From Candidatus Gastranaerophilales bacterium (GTDB taxonomy: Bacteria > Cyanobacteriota > Vampirovibrionia > Gastranaerophilales > Gastranaerophilaceae), in NCBI GenBank assembly GCA_944324185.1, contig CALUVI010000014.1:1-41955 (forward strand): a stretch of DNA of 41,955 nt. Direction: 5' to 3'. Position numbers and translations under genes: made by a program. Below, piece after piece: positions 25,114-34,047 of the stretch. Position 1 is the stretch's first letter. Every line of letters starts with the position of its first letter. The notes under the pieces were generated by a model. The model saw nothing but the letters and a program-made list of their open reading frames with translations. It did not search any database and was not told the DNA's origin.

Positions 25114-25396
25114 CACTATACCTCTTAATCAACAGCCGGGAAGGAAATAAATAATTTTTGTTCAATGTCTTTATTGCCGTACTCCCTTTATACACGATTT
25201 TTGTTTTGCTTTCTTTTTGCTTACAGATATGTTAACGGCATTTTTTTTTAAAACTTTAGGGTTTTTGAGAAAATATTTACAAATTGTTACAAAAAGAATG
25301 TGAATGTGCCGTTTTTATTGGGTTATAGGGGAGACAAAGTGTATGCGTACCTGCCAAAATAAAAAGTCAATGTCGGGGTTTATACAACTTACGGTT

Positions 25397-25478
25397 CTTG
25401 TGGAGCGAGCTCCACACTACTCCACTTAAATATCTGAATTATGAACGGATTCAGGAAATGGTTAAAACCATTCCTGAA
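25397..25478. repeat. R5 palindrome and a second hairpin upstream of smc
   Basis: 25397-25420 is an R5 copy (TTGTGGAGCGAGCTCCACAC). 25450-25478 is a different hairpin, TTCAGGAAATGGTT / AACCATTCCTGAA, directly upstream of the smc promoter; it could end upstream transcripts or bind a regulator. 25114-25396 shows nothing else beyond AT-rich sequence. Confidence 0.6.
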
Positions 25479-25489
25479 CTTTGTTATTG

Positions 25490-25519
25490 TTGACATAAGC
25501 CGGATTTTTGTAGTAATCT
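25490..25519 (+). promoter_or_regulatory. Probable smc promoter
   Basis: Consensus TTGACA at 25490-25495 and TAATCT at 25514-25519, 18 bp apart, about 34 nt before the ATG. Confidence 0.55.
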
Positions 25520-25552
25520 GAATACAGACATGTCTTACGGGGAAGGGATTTA

Positions 25553-28500
25553 ATGTACATAAAACAGCTGGAGATAGACAACTTTAAGTCGTTTGCCAAT
25601 AAAGTTGATATACCGATGCTTAAAGGTTTTACTACTATTTCAGGACCGAACGGGTCAGGGAAAAGTAATATTATTGACAGTATTCTGTTTGCGCTCGGTC
25701 TTTCAACAAGCCGTACATTGCGTGCAGAAAAGCTCTTCCACCTTATATCAACCTACAACAAAAGAAATGAAGCGTATGTAAAAGTCACCTTCGGAGATAC
25801 CGATGACGGGGATTTTTCGGTTGCAAGACGTATCAGAAAATCTTCTCAGGGGTTCAATAGTATTTATTATCTTGATGATAAAATTGCAACACTAAGCGAT
25901 ATCCACGCAAAGCTTGAAAAATACAACATAACTCCTAACAGTTATAACGTTATGATGCAAGGCGACGTTATGAGTATTACAAACTGTACTCCGAACGAGC
26001 GCCGCAAAATTATTGATGAAATTGCGGGTGTTGCGGACTTCGACAGGAGAATAGAACAGGCAACAGGCGAATTAGATACGGTTGAGAAGCGGGTTGTTAA
26101 TTCTACTCTTATTTTGAACGAAGTTAATACGCGTCTTGAGCAATTAAAAGAAGAAAAAGAAGTTGCGCTCAAGTATCAGAAACTTAAAGATGAAAAAACA
26201 GGGCTTGAAAGCCAGATTAATACTGTTAAATTCTTTGATTTGCGCAGAAATCTTGAAAAAGCGCATGAAAATATCTTAGAATTTACCAAAAGAAAAAAAG
26301 AAGAAGAGGTTAAGGCAAAAGACCTTGAAGAGCGTCTGAGACTTATTAAAGAAAAGTATGATGAAATTTCTAAAACCATAACCGAAAAAGGCGAGGGGCA
26401 TCAGCTTGAACTAAAGCAGAAAGCAGAAGAAATTAAAGGCTCAATTTCAAGAAAGAATGCTTCGATAGCTTATGCTGACAAGCAGATTCAGGATAATTTA
26501 AAAACAATTGAAAACACCAAAAACGGTATTGAAGTCCAGAAGGAAAAAATCAAGGATTCCGAGCTTAAAATTTCCCTAAAACAGGATGAAATCAAGGGGA
26601 TTGAAAAGAATATTGAAGAGCAGAAAGCTATTTTGCATAAAATTCTGGAAGATATGTCCGGATTAAGCGAAACTGCCGAAAAACATATTGAAAAGCGCAA
26701 TAGTTTAAGAAAAGAACTTGAAGATTTGCAGGATAAGGAAACAAAGCTTATCCAGAAGCAGGCGCCGATGGAAGCGGAATTATCATCAAAGAAAAAAGCT
26801 CTGGAGGACGCTTCAAACAAGATGAAAGAGCTTGAAGCTTTTAAGGAAAATTTTTCTGAGACAAAATCTTCTAAAGAACTTTTGATAGAACAACTGGGCA
26901 AAGAACTTGACGATTTCAAAATCATCCTTAAAAACACATTGTATGAGTATGATAAAACTAAAAATGAAATCACAGACATGGACTACGACCTTCAAGCTGC
27001 ACGTAAGAAAATATATCAGCTTGAGGCAGTTAAGCAAGCGAACGAAGATGCTAACCTCGGACGTGCGGTTGATACAATTGTAAACGCCAATATTCAGGGG
27101 GTTCACGCGCCTCTTGTAAAACTCGGTCAGGTTGACGAAGAGTATTCAACGGCAATGGAAATAGCAGTCGGCGGCAGAATGTCTCATATTGTAGTTGACG
27201 ATGAACACGTCGCATCAACCTGTATTGAGCTTTTGAAGTCTTCAAACGCCGGCAGAGCAACATTTGTTCCGCTTAACAAAATCGTAAGATGCCCTAAAAG
27301 TTTAAACCTCCCGAAAGATAAGGGTGTAATTGATTTTGCAATTAACCTTATTGATTTTGATGATGAGTATCTGAACGCCTTCTATTATGCGGTCGGAGAT
27401 ACTCTTGTTGTTGAGGACAGAGCCGCTGCGAATAAGTTAATCGGCAAATACAGGATGGTAACGCTTTCCGGCGACCTGTTTGAAAAATCAGGTTCAATTA
27501 CAGGCGGTGCGGTCAGAAAAACAGGGCTTAAATTTTCCCAGAATTCCGACAGTGAAATTGATAACTACAGGGCAAAACTCAAAGAAATGGAGTCAAAATA
27601 CGCCGCTCTTGTTTCTAAGCGCTCAAATCTGGAAACAAAAATGGAAGATGTGAGGGGAAAATATTCAAATTCAACGACGGAATTTAACAAAGCAAAATTA
27701 GAGCTTACGAATCTGGAAACGAGTTTTGCAAATACTCAACAAAATATTGACGAGAAAGAGAATTTCATCAAAATAACAGAGCCTGAAATTACAGCTCTTG
27801 AAAAAGCTCTGGATAAAATAGAAGAAGAGCATATAACAATTTCTGACAAAATGACGGATGTTCAGACTTCAATCACGGAAGTTGAAAAGCTTTTAAACGA
27901 TGCGGATTTGAAGGATTTGAAAGAAAAAACCGCAGGCGTTGAAGCGGAAATTAAGCGTTACGAAAAGAATATGGCAGACGCTAACCACGAGATTGAAGGG
28001 CTTCATCAGAGAATTGATTTTATGAACACCACAATCAGCTCTCATAAAGAGACTATTGACCGCTCGGAAAAATCAAATTGTGAACTTGAGCTTGACAAAG
28101 CCAAATTCAATGAGGAAATCAAAGGTTTGAATGAACAACTGGAAGTTCTGGAGATTCAAATCAAAGAAATTACCGAAAAACTCGGTGAACTTCTTAAGCA
28201 GAGAGACGATATTAATAATGACCTCGTGAAAGTCGAAACGGATAAGAACCTTAAAGCCAATGATATAGAAAAGATTGCCGAACAGATTGAATCATTTAAA
28301 GCCAGAAGAAGAGAATTGGAGCCGCAGCTTGAAGAGACAAAAAATATCCTTGAAGAAGCCGGGGTAAATGTTGCGGACTTGACTCCGGTTGAAATGTCAA
28401 TTGAAGAGATAACGTCACGCATTCAGCGCCTGCAAAAAAGAATGGATGAATTAGGCGCGGTTAACATGAAAGCACTGGAAGATTTTGAAAATGTCTCGGC

Positions 28501-29044
28501 GCGCCAGCAGGAATTACAGGCGCAGATTGATACTTTGAGCCGCGAAAGAGAACAAATCTTAGAGAGGATGAAAGGGTATGAGGATTTGAAGAAAGAAACT
28601 TTCCTCAAAACCTACAATGTTTTGAATGAAAACTTTAAAGACATTTTCCATAAACTCTCAGACGGCGAAGGAACATTAATTCTTGAAAACGAAGAAAAGC
28701 CGTTTGAAGGCGGGCTTGATATAGAAGCACAGCCGAGAGACAAGAAAAAACAGCGTCTTGCAGGTATGTCAGGAGGCGAAAAAGCACTTACGGCGCTTTC
28801 GTTTGTATTTGCAATCCAGAAATACATGCCGGCGCCTTTCTACGCCTTTGACGAAGTTGATGCCAGCCTTGACGGTATTAATGTTGAAAAACTTGCGCAT
28901 ATTGTCCAATCCCAGTCAGAATCAACCCAGTTTATTGTCGTAAGTCACAGAAAACCTATGATTGAATCTGCTAATCGAACCATAGGTGTAACCCAGAAAG
29001 AGAAAGGCATATCAAAAGTAACCGGCGTCAAACTCCGCGACTAG
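25553..29044 (+). CDS. smc: Chromosome segregation ATPase SMC
   Basis: SMC forms the arms of bacterial condensin with ScpA and ScpB and compacts and separates replicated origins. Walker A GPNGSGKS is at 31-38. Long coiled coils (about 170-500 and 670-1020) flank a hinge (about 515-655, GVHAPLVKLGQV to GSITGGAVRK). The ABC signature MSGGEK (about 1072) and Walker B FYAFDEVDASLD (about 1096) complete the head. The length of 1163 is normal. GGAAGGGA precedes the ATG. The TAG stop runs into a tract of ten G (29044-29053) that begins an R8 module. Confidence 0.97.
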   Translation: MYIKQLEIDNFKSFANKVDIPMLKGFTTISGPNGSGKSNIIDSILFALGLSTSRTLRAEKLFHLISTYNKRNEAYVKVTFGDTDDGDFSVARRIRKSSQGFNSIYYLDDKIATLSDIHAKLEKYNITPNSYNVMMQGDVMSITNCTPNERRKIIDEIAGVADFDRRIEQATGELDTVEKRVVNSTLILNEVNTRLEQLKEEKEVALKYQKLKDEKTGLESQINTVKFFDLRRNLEKAHENILEFTKRKKEEEVKAKDLEERLRLIKEKYDEISKTITEKGEGHQLELKQKAEEIKGSISRKNASIAYADKQIQDNLKTIENTKNGIEVQKEKIKDSELKISLKQDEIKGIEKNIEEQKAILHKILEDMSGLSETAEKHIEKRNSLRKELEDLQDKETKLIQKQAPMEAELSSKKKALEDASNKMKELEAFKENFSETKSSKELLIEQLGKELDDFKIILKNTLYEYDKTKNEITDMDYDLQAARKKIYQLEAVKQANEDANLGRAVDTIVNANIQGVHAPLVKLGQVDEEYSTAMEIAVGGRMSHIVVDDEHVASTCIELLKSSNAGRATFVPLNKIVRCPKSLNLPKDKGVIDFAINLIDFDDEYLNAFYYAVGDTLVVEDRAAANKLIGKYRMVTLSGDLFEKSGSITGGAVRKTGLKFSQNSDSEIDNYRAKLKEMESKYAALVSKRSNLETKMEDVRGKYSNSTTEFNKAKLELTNLETSFANTQQNIDEKENFIKITEPEITALEKALDKIEEEHITISDKMTDVQTSITEVEKLLNDADLKDLKEKTAGVEAEIKRYEKNMADANHEIEGLHQRIDFMNTTISSHKETIDRSEKSNCELELDKAKFNEEIKGLNEQLEVLEIQIKEITEKLGELLKQRDDINNDLVKVETDKNLKANDIEKIAEQIESFKARRRELEPQLEETKNILEEAGVNVADLTPVEMSIEEITSRIQRLQKRMDELGAVNMKALEDFENVSARQQELQAQIDTLSREREQILERMKGYEDLKKETFLKTYNVLNENFKDIFHKLSDGEGTLILENEEKPFEGGLDIEAQPRDKKKQRLAGMSGGEKALTALSFVFAIQKYMPAPFYAFDEVDASLDGINVEKLAHIVQSQSESTQFIVVSHRKPMIESANRTIGVTQKEKGISKVTGVKLRD

Positions 29045-29243
29045 GGGGGGGGGAAATGATTTAGATTGGTAAGTGAACCTATAAGCCGAGCGTCATTGCG
29101 AGGGAATAACCATTCAGCCCGAAGCAATCCAAAACAAATTTGACAATTAAATAAAAGTGGATTGCCGCGACCCTGACGGGTCTCGCAATGACGGTACTTT
29201 GATAAGTAAGGAATATAGGTCGGGCTTCAGCCCGACAATAACT
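29044..29243. repeat. Repeat island after smc: R8, R1, R4
   Basis: R8 begins in the smc stop (G10 then AAATGATT) and includes GTGAACCTATAAG. R1 spans 29092-29192 (GTCATTGCGAGGG to TCTCGCAATGAC). R4 lies at about 29217-29243 (GGTCGGGCTTCAGCCCGAC then AATAACT). The order matches the islands after the BFN and scpB genes. Confidence 0.8.
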
Positions 29244-29306
29244 ATATTTTTACAAGTCGGATTTATTAAAGATGAAAGTAATTAAAAAGTTTTCAGTTAA
29301 ATACTA

Positions 29307-29822
29307 ATGAATGATGTGATACAAGTTCAAGATTTAATATACGAAATCAGGGGGTTCAAGGTAATGCTCGACAGCGACCTTGCAAAGTTGTACGGGGTTT
29401 CAACAAAACGTCTGAATGAGGCTGTTAAACGTAATATTACACGCTTTCCGAAGCATTATATGTTTCAACTTTTACCTGAAGAGTTTAAAAACTTGAGGTC
29501 GCAATTTGCGACCTCAAATAAAGGTCATGGTGGAAGGCGTTACATGCCTTATGTTTTTACGGAACAGGGTGTTGCAATGCTATCCTCTGTTTTGAACTCT
29601 GAAATGGCAATCCAAATTAATATCCAAATTATCGATACTTTTGTGAAACTCAGACAGCTTGCAATTGAACATAAGGATTTAGAACAAAGAATTTCCGATT
29701 TAGAACATTATTTTATGGAACATACTAAAGACTACAAAGATGATATGAAAGAAATTTATCAGGCGATTGATTTGTTAATGGACAGGACAAAGCCTTCAAA
29801 AGTCGGGTTTATTAAGGAATAA
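29307..29822 (+). CDS. ORF6N domain protein
   Basis: Residues 5-90 match the ORF6N DNA-binding domain of phage antirepressor-like proteins: IYEIRGFKVMLDSDLAKLYG, RLNEAVKRNITRFPKHYMFQ and YVFTEQGVAMLSSVLNS. The rest is a helical coiled-coil tail with 171 residues overall. Such genes occur on phages and mobile islands and often stand alone. There is no clear ribosome site at the ATG. It separates smc from scpAB. The last residues (SKVGFIKE) are encoded by an R4-like AGTCGGGTTTATTAAGG; the same motif lies 30 bp before the gene (about 29257) and again at about 29979, so it seems bracketed by repeat copies. Confidence 0.85.
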   Translation: MNDVIQVQDLIYEIRGFKVMLDSDLAKLYGVSTKRLNEAVKRNITRFPKHYMFQLLPEEFKNLRSQFATSNKGHGGRRYMPYVFTEQGVAMLSSVLNSEMAIQINIQIIDTFVKLRQLAIEHKDLEQRISDLEHYFMEHTKDYKDDMKEIYQAIDLLMDRTKPSKVGFIKE

Positions 29823-29864
29823 TTTTATGATAAAAAAGACTACAATAATAAAGAAAAGCCCCTC

Positions 29865-29967
29865 ACCCGAATTTCTAAGTTCGCTAAACGCTCACTAAGA
29901 AATTCCACCCTCTCCCTCTAAAACTAACGTAAAATTACAAACTGAACGGGGGTAGCAGGGAGAGGGG
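29865..29967. repeat. R7 hairpin element between ORF6N gene and scpA
   Basis: CCCCTCACCCGAATTTCTAA at the left pairs with an interior TAGTGAGC/GAAATT region and GGGAGAGGGG at the right. It is the reverse complement type of 3018-3089. An R4-like ATCGGATTTGTTAAGG follows at about 29978. Confidence 0.65.
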
Positions 29968-30031
29968 ATAAACAAAAAATCGGATTTGTTAAGGGATAGT
30001 AACATTCATGAAAACAGAGGATAAAAAATAG

Positions 30032-30096
30032 TATAATATCAATTAAAATAATAACGGGAAAAGGTATTTTCCCGCACCTTCTTTTTATTAAGAAGG
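30032..30096 (+). promoter_or_regulatory. scpA promoter and two-hairpin leader
   Basis: TATAAT lies at 30032-30037. The leader then has CGGGAAAA-ggta-TTTTCCCG (30055-30074) followed by a T-rich CTTCTTTTTATT, terminator-like, and CCTTCTT / AAGAAGG (30077-30083 / 30090-30096), ending next to the purine-rich ribosome site. This could attenuate scpAB. Confidence 0.4.
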
Positions 30097-30110
30097 GGAG
30101 TAGTGGAGAT

Positions 30111-31055
30111 ATGGCAGTAAACAATATAGAGAGTACAAATATATTACATCATCAGGCTTTAACAGCAAAGCAGGAAGAGTACGTTCAGGAAGCGGAAGTT
30201 GACGGGATTGAGATTCTGGTCAATATGGCTAAGCACGGCAAAATTGACCCGTGGAATGTTGATATTGTAGAGGTTACGGATAAATATCTGATGCACCTTT
30301 TTCAATCTAAAGCGCAGAATCTGAGGCTTACTGGTCGCACCCTCCTTTTTGCTGCAATACTTTTGAAACTTAAATCCAATGTGCTTGAAGGTCTGGATGT
30401 ACTTGATTTTGAACCGCAGCGGGAAGAGGATTTTAATTATGATGACGACTCTCAGTTGGATTACGCTGGCGAGGACGATTACATCCCGACAAATAATGTT
30501 ATTTCTATTGATGAAGTTCTGCAGAGAAGAACAAGCGTAAGGCTTAACCATAATCGTGTCGTAACTTTGAGAGATTTAATCAGGCAATTGGAATTTTATG
30601 AAATGCTTGATAAAAAACAATCGCTCAAAAACGCTCACGAGCGGGCAAAAAGACGTGTTCAGAATTATGCAAGACTCTCTCCAGATGATATTATCAATCT
30701 TGCACACGATGAATACATTGAAAACGGTGTTCAGAGGCTGAAAGCAAACCTGTCTGAGATTCTTAGCAGGCAGGATAAAATAGAATTAAACGAACTTACA
30801 CTTCTCGGTATGGACAGAATAAGCGCGTATATTTCGCTCCTGTTTTTGACAGCGGAAAGTGATTATGACTTGGAGCAGGACGAATTTTATTCTGATTTAT
30901 ATGTAGTAAAGAGGGAATCCCCCCCCCTACCCCCTTCGGGTACTTCCCCCGCAAGGGGGGCAGATGCTGTCCTTGTTAATTCTGATGCAGAATATTCAAA
31001 TTTTATTGACAATGCTAAAAGTGTAATAGCAGACAAAGAAGAGGTGAGTGCATAA
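30111..31055 (+). CDS. scpA: Condensin kleisin subunit ScpA with repeat-derived insert
   Basis: ScpA links the SMC heads and binds ScpB. EVDGIEILVNMAKHGKIDPWNVDIVEVTDKY (shown here only as positions about 29-58) is the conserved SMC-neck binding N-domain, and the C-terminal winged helix lies at about 215-265. At 314 residues it is longer than most (about 240-280). The extra part is residues about 269-286 (PPLPPSGTSPARG), encoded by a GC-rich repeat with a C9 tract (30919-30927) and CCCCCGCAAGGGGGGCAGAT, which also occurs in noncoding DNA at 41122-41143. It lies after the winged helix, so function is probably kept. scpB starts at the overlapping TAATG. Confidence 0.9.
   Translation: MAVNNIESTNILHHQALTAKQEEYVQEAEVDGIEILVNMAKHGKIDPWNVDIVEVTDKYLMHLFQSKAQNLRLTGRTLLFAAILLKLKSNVLEGLDVLDFEPQREEDFNYDDDSQLDYAGEDDYIPTNNVISIDEVLQRRTSVRLNHNRVVTLRDLIRQLEFYEMLDKKQSLKNAHERAKRRVQNYARLSPDDIINLAHDEYIENGVQRLKANLSEILSRQDKIELNELTLLGMDRISAYISLLFLTAESDYDLEQDEFYSDLYVVKRESPPLPPSGTSPARGADAVLVNSDAEYSNFIDNAKSVIADKEEVSA
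30915..30966. repeat. GC-rich repeat inserted in the scpA frame
   Basis: C9, TA, C5, TTCGGGTACTT, C5, GCAA, G6, CAGATG: the segment can fold on itself (CCCCC / GGGGG) and its right half matches 41122-41143 almost base for base. It keeps the scpA reading frame. Confidence 0.75.
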
Positions 31056-31606
31056 TGGAACAGTTGAAATCAAGAATTGAAGCTGTTTTGTTTGTAACAG
31101 CCAGAGTCCTCCAGATAAAAGAGATTGCGGAAATTTTGGAAGAAGAGCCGGATAAAGTTGAAGAGGCGCTTCTAGAACTAATTATGGACTATGCTTCCCG
31201 CGACGGCGCGCTGGAAATCGACGACGAAAACGGGTATATTTTGCAAGTTAAGCAGGAACATCTGGACATAGTAGAAAAACTCTGTCCTGTAGAACTCAAG
31301 CCGCCGGTACTTAAAACGCTTACGGTTATTGCGCTCAAAGAGCCTATCAGGCAGTCTTTGCTTAAGGAACTAAGAGGCTCAAATGCTTATGAGCATGTTC
31401 AGGAGCTTCTGGAAAAAGGCTTAATCTCACGCCATAAAGATAAAAACGGCAGGTCTTTTAATATCAAGACTACTCCAAAATTCGCCGAGTATTTCAAGTT
31501 AAAAGGAGATGTCAGAAGTTTAGTCAAGACTTTGAATATTGACAAAGGGGTAAAAGATGATGCGGAAGAAGAACGCCAGGCTCCCCCGCTTAGTGAAAAG
31601 GGGTAA
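31055..31606 (+). CDS. scpB: Condensin subunit ScpB, end altered by a tandem duplication
   Basis: ScpB dimers of winged helices bind the ScpA linker. Signatures are IEAVLFVTARVLQIKEIAEIL, GYILQVKQEH, KTLTVIALKEPIRQ and the block ending GRSFNIKTTPKFAEYF. The 183-residue length is usual. The start overlaps the scpA stop. The tail is odd: a 53-bp segment (31547-31599) is repeated at 31600-31652 with about 80% identity. In the second copy the same amino-acid pattern (KDDPEEERQTLPIGE) is preserved in another frame, which one added base before 31600 would restore, ending at a TGA at 31660. The present TAA (31604-31606) therefore looks like a frameshift product, or the shift came with the duplication. 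Confidence 0.92.
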   Translation: MEQLKSRIEAVLFVTARVLQIKEIAEILEEEPDKVEEALLELIMDYASRDGALEIDDENGYILQVKQEHLDIVEKLCPVELKPPVLKTLTVIALKEPIRQSLLKELRGSNAYEHVQELLEKGLISRHKDKNGRSFNIKTTPKFAEYFKLKGDVRSLVKTLNIDKGVKDDAEEERQAPPLSEKG

Positions 31607-31652
31607 AGGATGATCCGGAGGAGGAACGTCAAACTCTCCCGATTGGTGAAAT
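31547..31652 (+). repeat. 53-bp tandem duplication at the scpB 3' end
   Basis: Both units start GGGGTAAA and contain GATGATSCGGARGARGAACG. Four of nine differences I count are silent in the shared frame, suggesting a period of translation of both copies. Confidence 0.75.
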
Positions 31653-31657
31653 TGAAC

Positions 31658-31886
31658 AGTGATCAAGTGACCAGGTGATCAAGTGATCAAGAGGAGTTAT
31701 TGGTGACTAAGTGATTAAGTGACTGAGTGACTGAGAATATAAAAATAGTAGTGTGGAGCTTGCTCCACAAGTAGTAGGGTGGGAAAAGCGTTAGCGTTCC
31801 CACCGGAAAAGTAGATAGGTCGGGTTTTAGCCCGACAATAACTAAATAAAATGGATTGCCGTGGCACTCACGCGCCTCACAATGAC
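31658..31886. repeat. Repeat island after scpB: R3, R3, R5, R6, R4, half R1
   Basis: R3 GTGATCAA-type run 31658-31692, R3 GTGACTAA-type run 31701-31740, R5 31748-31770, R6 31777-31804, R4 31817-31842 and the right half of R1 31853-31886. The same series, in nearly the same order, follows the BFN gene. Confidence 0.75.
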
Positions 31887-31914
31887 AGCAAACCTGGAAG
31901 TAAGCCGCCAAACT

Positions 31915-32053
31915 TGCCGTCATTCAGAGCCCGATAGCAATTTAGGGGCGAAGAATCCTTTTAACTAGTGAATAGTGAGGAGTGAATAGTGAATAGAAAA
32001 TTTTTACAATAGTTATAGAGATTCTTTGGGCTCACGCCCTCTGAATGACAGCA
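31915..32053. repeat. R2 inverted-repeat element
   Basis: GCCGTCATTCAGAGCCC at the left and CTCTGAATGACAGC at the right, with the same GAATAGTGAATAG interior as 302-439. It is preceded by GTAAGCCGCCAAACTT, also found before the copy at 34980. 32054-32176 is AT-rich with an R4 remnant and no gene. Confidence 0.8.
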
Positions 32054-32176
32054 CTCCTGGAGGTCCTGACTCAAAACCAAGGGTATTTACGCCTCTGAAG
32101 GACAGAAATACAGGTTAGGCTTTACCAGATCGGTATTAACAGAAAACAACAAAATATAAATTTAAAGAACAAAAAA

Positions 32177-33670
32177 TTGAACAGAAAATATATTTTAAAA
32201 TCAAATAATAAAAAACACCGGGGAGCAACAACTCTCTATATTTTGCTTGGAATTATAGTTTTAGGCGCCTTGTACTTTCATTTTCATGCTGATTATATTT
32301 ATGCGCAATTAGGAAATTGGTATTTCAAACACAATGAAATATCCGGAGCGCAAGCGTTTTATGAAAAAGCTTTCAGGCTCGGGTACAACGATTCTGCAGC
32401 AAGAGAAATTTACGTAAATTCGATTATCAACTCGCCTTTGACGGCAGATTCGCAGGAAAAGCTTGCCGCAATTGCAGAAGATAAAATTCAGGATAACTCT
32501 TCATTAAAAGCTAAAGAATTTTTGTATGAACTAAAACGGGAAATTCACAGACAATATCCTGATAATTACATAAAACAGGCGCCATTTAACCGTAAGATAT
32601 TAAGATGGAACAGATTCCCCATTACTTATACGTTCAAAAACAGCGGAAGCATACCTGCTGAATATATTGATGAAATTAACCGTGCCTTTTCCGAGTGGGA
32701 AAAATACGGTGTTGTTCTGTTTACCGGAGTCGAAGGAGAGGCGGATATCGTTGTTAACTTCCGCAGCATTAAGAATGAGTCTATGGAGTTCGGAAGAAAG
32801 TATGTAGTTGCATATACTGTACCTGTTGTTATAAATTCCACCCTGAAAAGAATGGACATAAATTTTTATAACAGTGATCCGGAGGGTAATTTGTTCAGCC
32901 GGAATCAAATTTACAACACGGCTTTGCATGAAATTTTTCATGCTCTCGGATTTATGGGGCACAGCTTTAGCCCCGATAATATAATGTATCTGGCAAAAGA
33001 TAATAACACTCTTATTAATGATAACAGGGCAAAACTTACAGAGGCTGACATTAATACTTTGAAACTTTTATACAAAATCAAGCCGGATATTACAAACTCT
33101 GATACGCTTGAAAGTGAATACATCTCTTATCTTGTAATAGGAGATGATATGGAAGTTAATATTTCAAAAGCAAAAGAAGCGAAGAATTATATTTATCACG
33201 CCCCGACACTTCCAAGCGGATATATTGATTTAGCCGAGAGTCTTGTTGTCCAGAAACGTTACCCCGAGGCAATAAAAAATCTGGAAAAAGCGCTCAGGCT
33301 TGCTGATACTGACGAGATGAAATACATTGTTTATTACAATCTTGCAGTTGCTTATTATTATATTAACCATACCTCACTGGCTCTGGAATACTTAAATAAT
33401 GCCGCACAAATTTCTGACAGCGAGGAATTGCATCTTCTGAAAGCGGAAATTTTACTAAAAGTTAATACAAAAGAAGCAATAAAAGAATATGTTAAGCTGA
33501 ACGAACTATATCCGGATAACGCGGATTATGTCAGAAGGCTGGCTAATTTATATATACAAAATAAAAATTATTTGCAAGCAAGAAAAGTTTTAAAAAGTTA
33601 TCTAAAAACACATCCTGAAGAACGTGATAACGAGAGGTTTTCAACGTATAAAATTTTATTGCTCTTTTAA
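32177..33670 (+). CDS. Membrane-anchored matrixin-like zinc metalloprotease with TPR domain
   Basis: An N-terminal transmembrane helix (about 17-35) anchors the 497-residue protein, so the rest should lie outside the membrane. The middle domain (about 140-295) is matrixin-like: HEIFHALGFMGHS from His251, the zinc motif HExxHxxGxxGH found in bacterial M10-type peptidases, followed by a Met-turn in DNIMY. Residues about 345-497 hold four TPRs (YIDLAESLVVQKRYPEAIKN, YNLAVAYYYINHTSLALEYL). The start is TTG, as no upstream ATG is in frame and the next Met would lose the anchor; the ribosome site is weak. The likely role is processing of surface proteins. Confidence 0.8.
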   Translation: MNRKYILKSNNKKHRGATTLYILLGIIVLGALYFHFHADYIYAQLGNWYFKHNEISGAQAFYEKAFRLGYNDSAAREIYVNSIINSPLTADSQEKLAAIAEDKIQDNSSLKAKEFLYELKREIHRQYPDNYIKQAPFNRKILRWNRFPITYTFKNSGSIPAEYIDEINRAFSEWEKYGVVLFTGVEGEADIVVNFRSIKNESMEFGRKYVVAYTVPVVINSTLKRMDINFYNSDPEGNLFSRNQIYNTALHEIFHALGFMGHSFSPDNIMYLAKDNNTLINDNRAKLTEADINTLKLLYKIKPDITNSDTLESEYISYLVIGDDMEVNISKAKEAKNYIYHAPTLPSGYIDLAESLVVQKRYPEAIKNLEKALRLADTDEMKYIVYYNLAVAYYYINHTSLALEYLNNAAQISDSEELHLLKAEILLKVNTKEAIKEYVKLNELYPDNADYVRRLANLYIQNKNYLQARKVLKSYLKTHPEERDNERFSTYKILLLF

Positions 33671-33694
33671 AAAATTTATGATAATTATAAATTT

Positions 33695-33913
33695 ATGAAA
33701 GTTAATCCGGTAAAAAAACACCGCTCTATTATAACACCGCGCACAACGGGTTATGCGGCAACAGTCGGACTCGGCGCCGCCATCTTAAGCGGGGTGAGCA
33801 AAAATAAATCCTTGAGAAAAGCCCACAAACCACTGGCATACATAACTGCATTTCTTACGGCAGTACACATAGGTTTGATTGAATACTTGCGGCATAAATA
33901 CAAAAAAATGTAA
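33695..33913 (+). CDS. Small two-helix membrane protein, unknown
   Basis: 72 residues: basic N-terminus (KVNPVKKHRS), Gly/Ala-rich segment (19-33), a second hydrophobic segment (47-63) and a basic C-terminus (RHKYKKM). No ribosome site is seen; GATAAT at 33680-33685 lies 9 nt before the ATG, which would make a leaderless message. It follows the metalloprotease by 24 bp and may work with it. Confidence 0.6.
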   Translation: MKVNPVKKHRSIITPRTTGYAATVGLGAAILSGVSKNKSLRKAHKPLAYITAFLTAVHIGLIEYLRHKYKKM

Positions 33914-34047
33914 CAAAATTACACTTATTCAACTGTCGATTGTTACATTTTTTTATTCTTTATAATACAATTATTTTAGGGGTAAATTATTGCTCGATTA
34001 TAAGGTGCAAACTACTCCGCTTTTAGAACTAAACACTAGAGGTAGAA

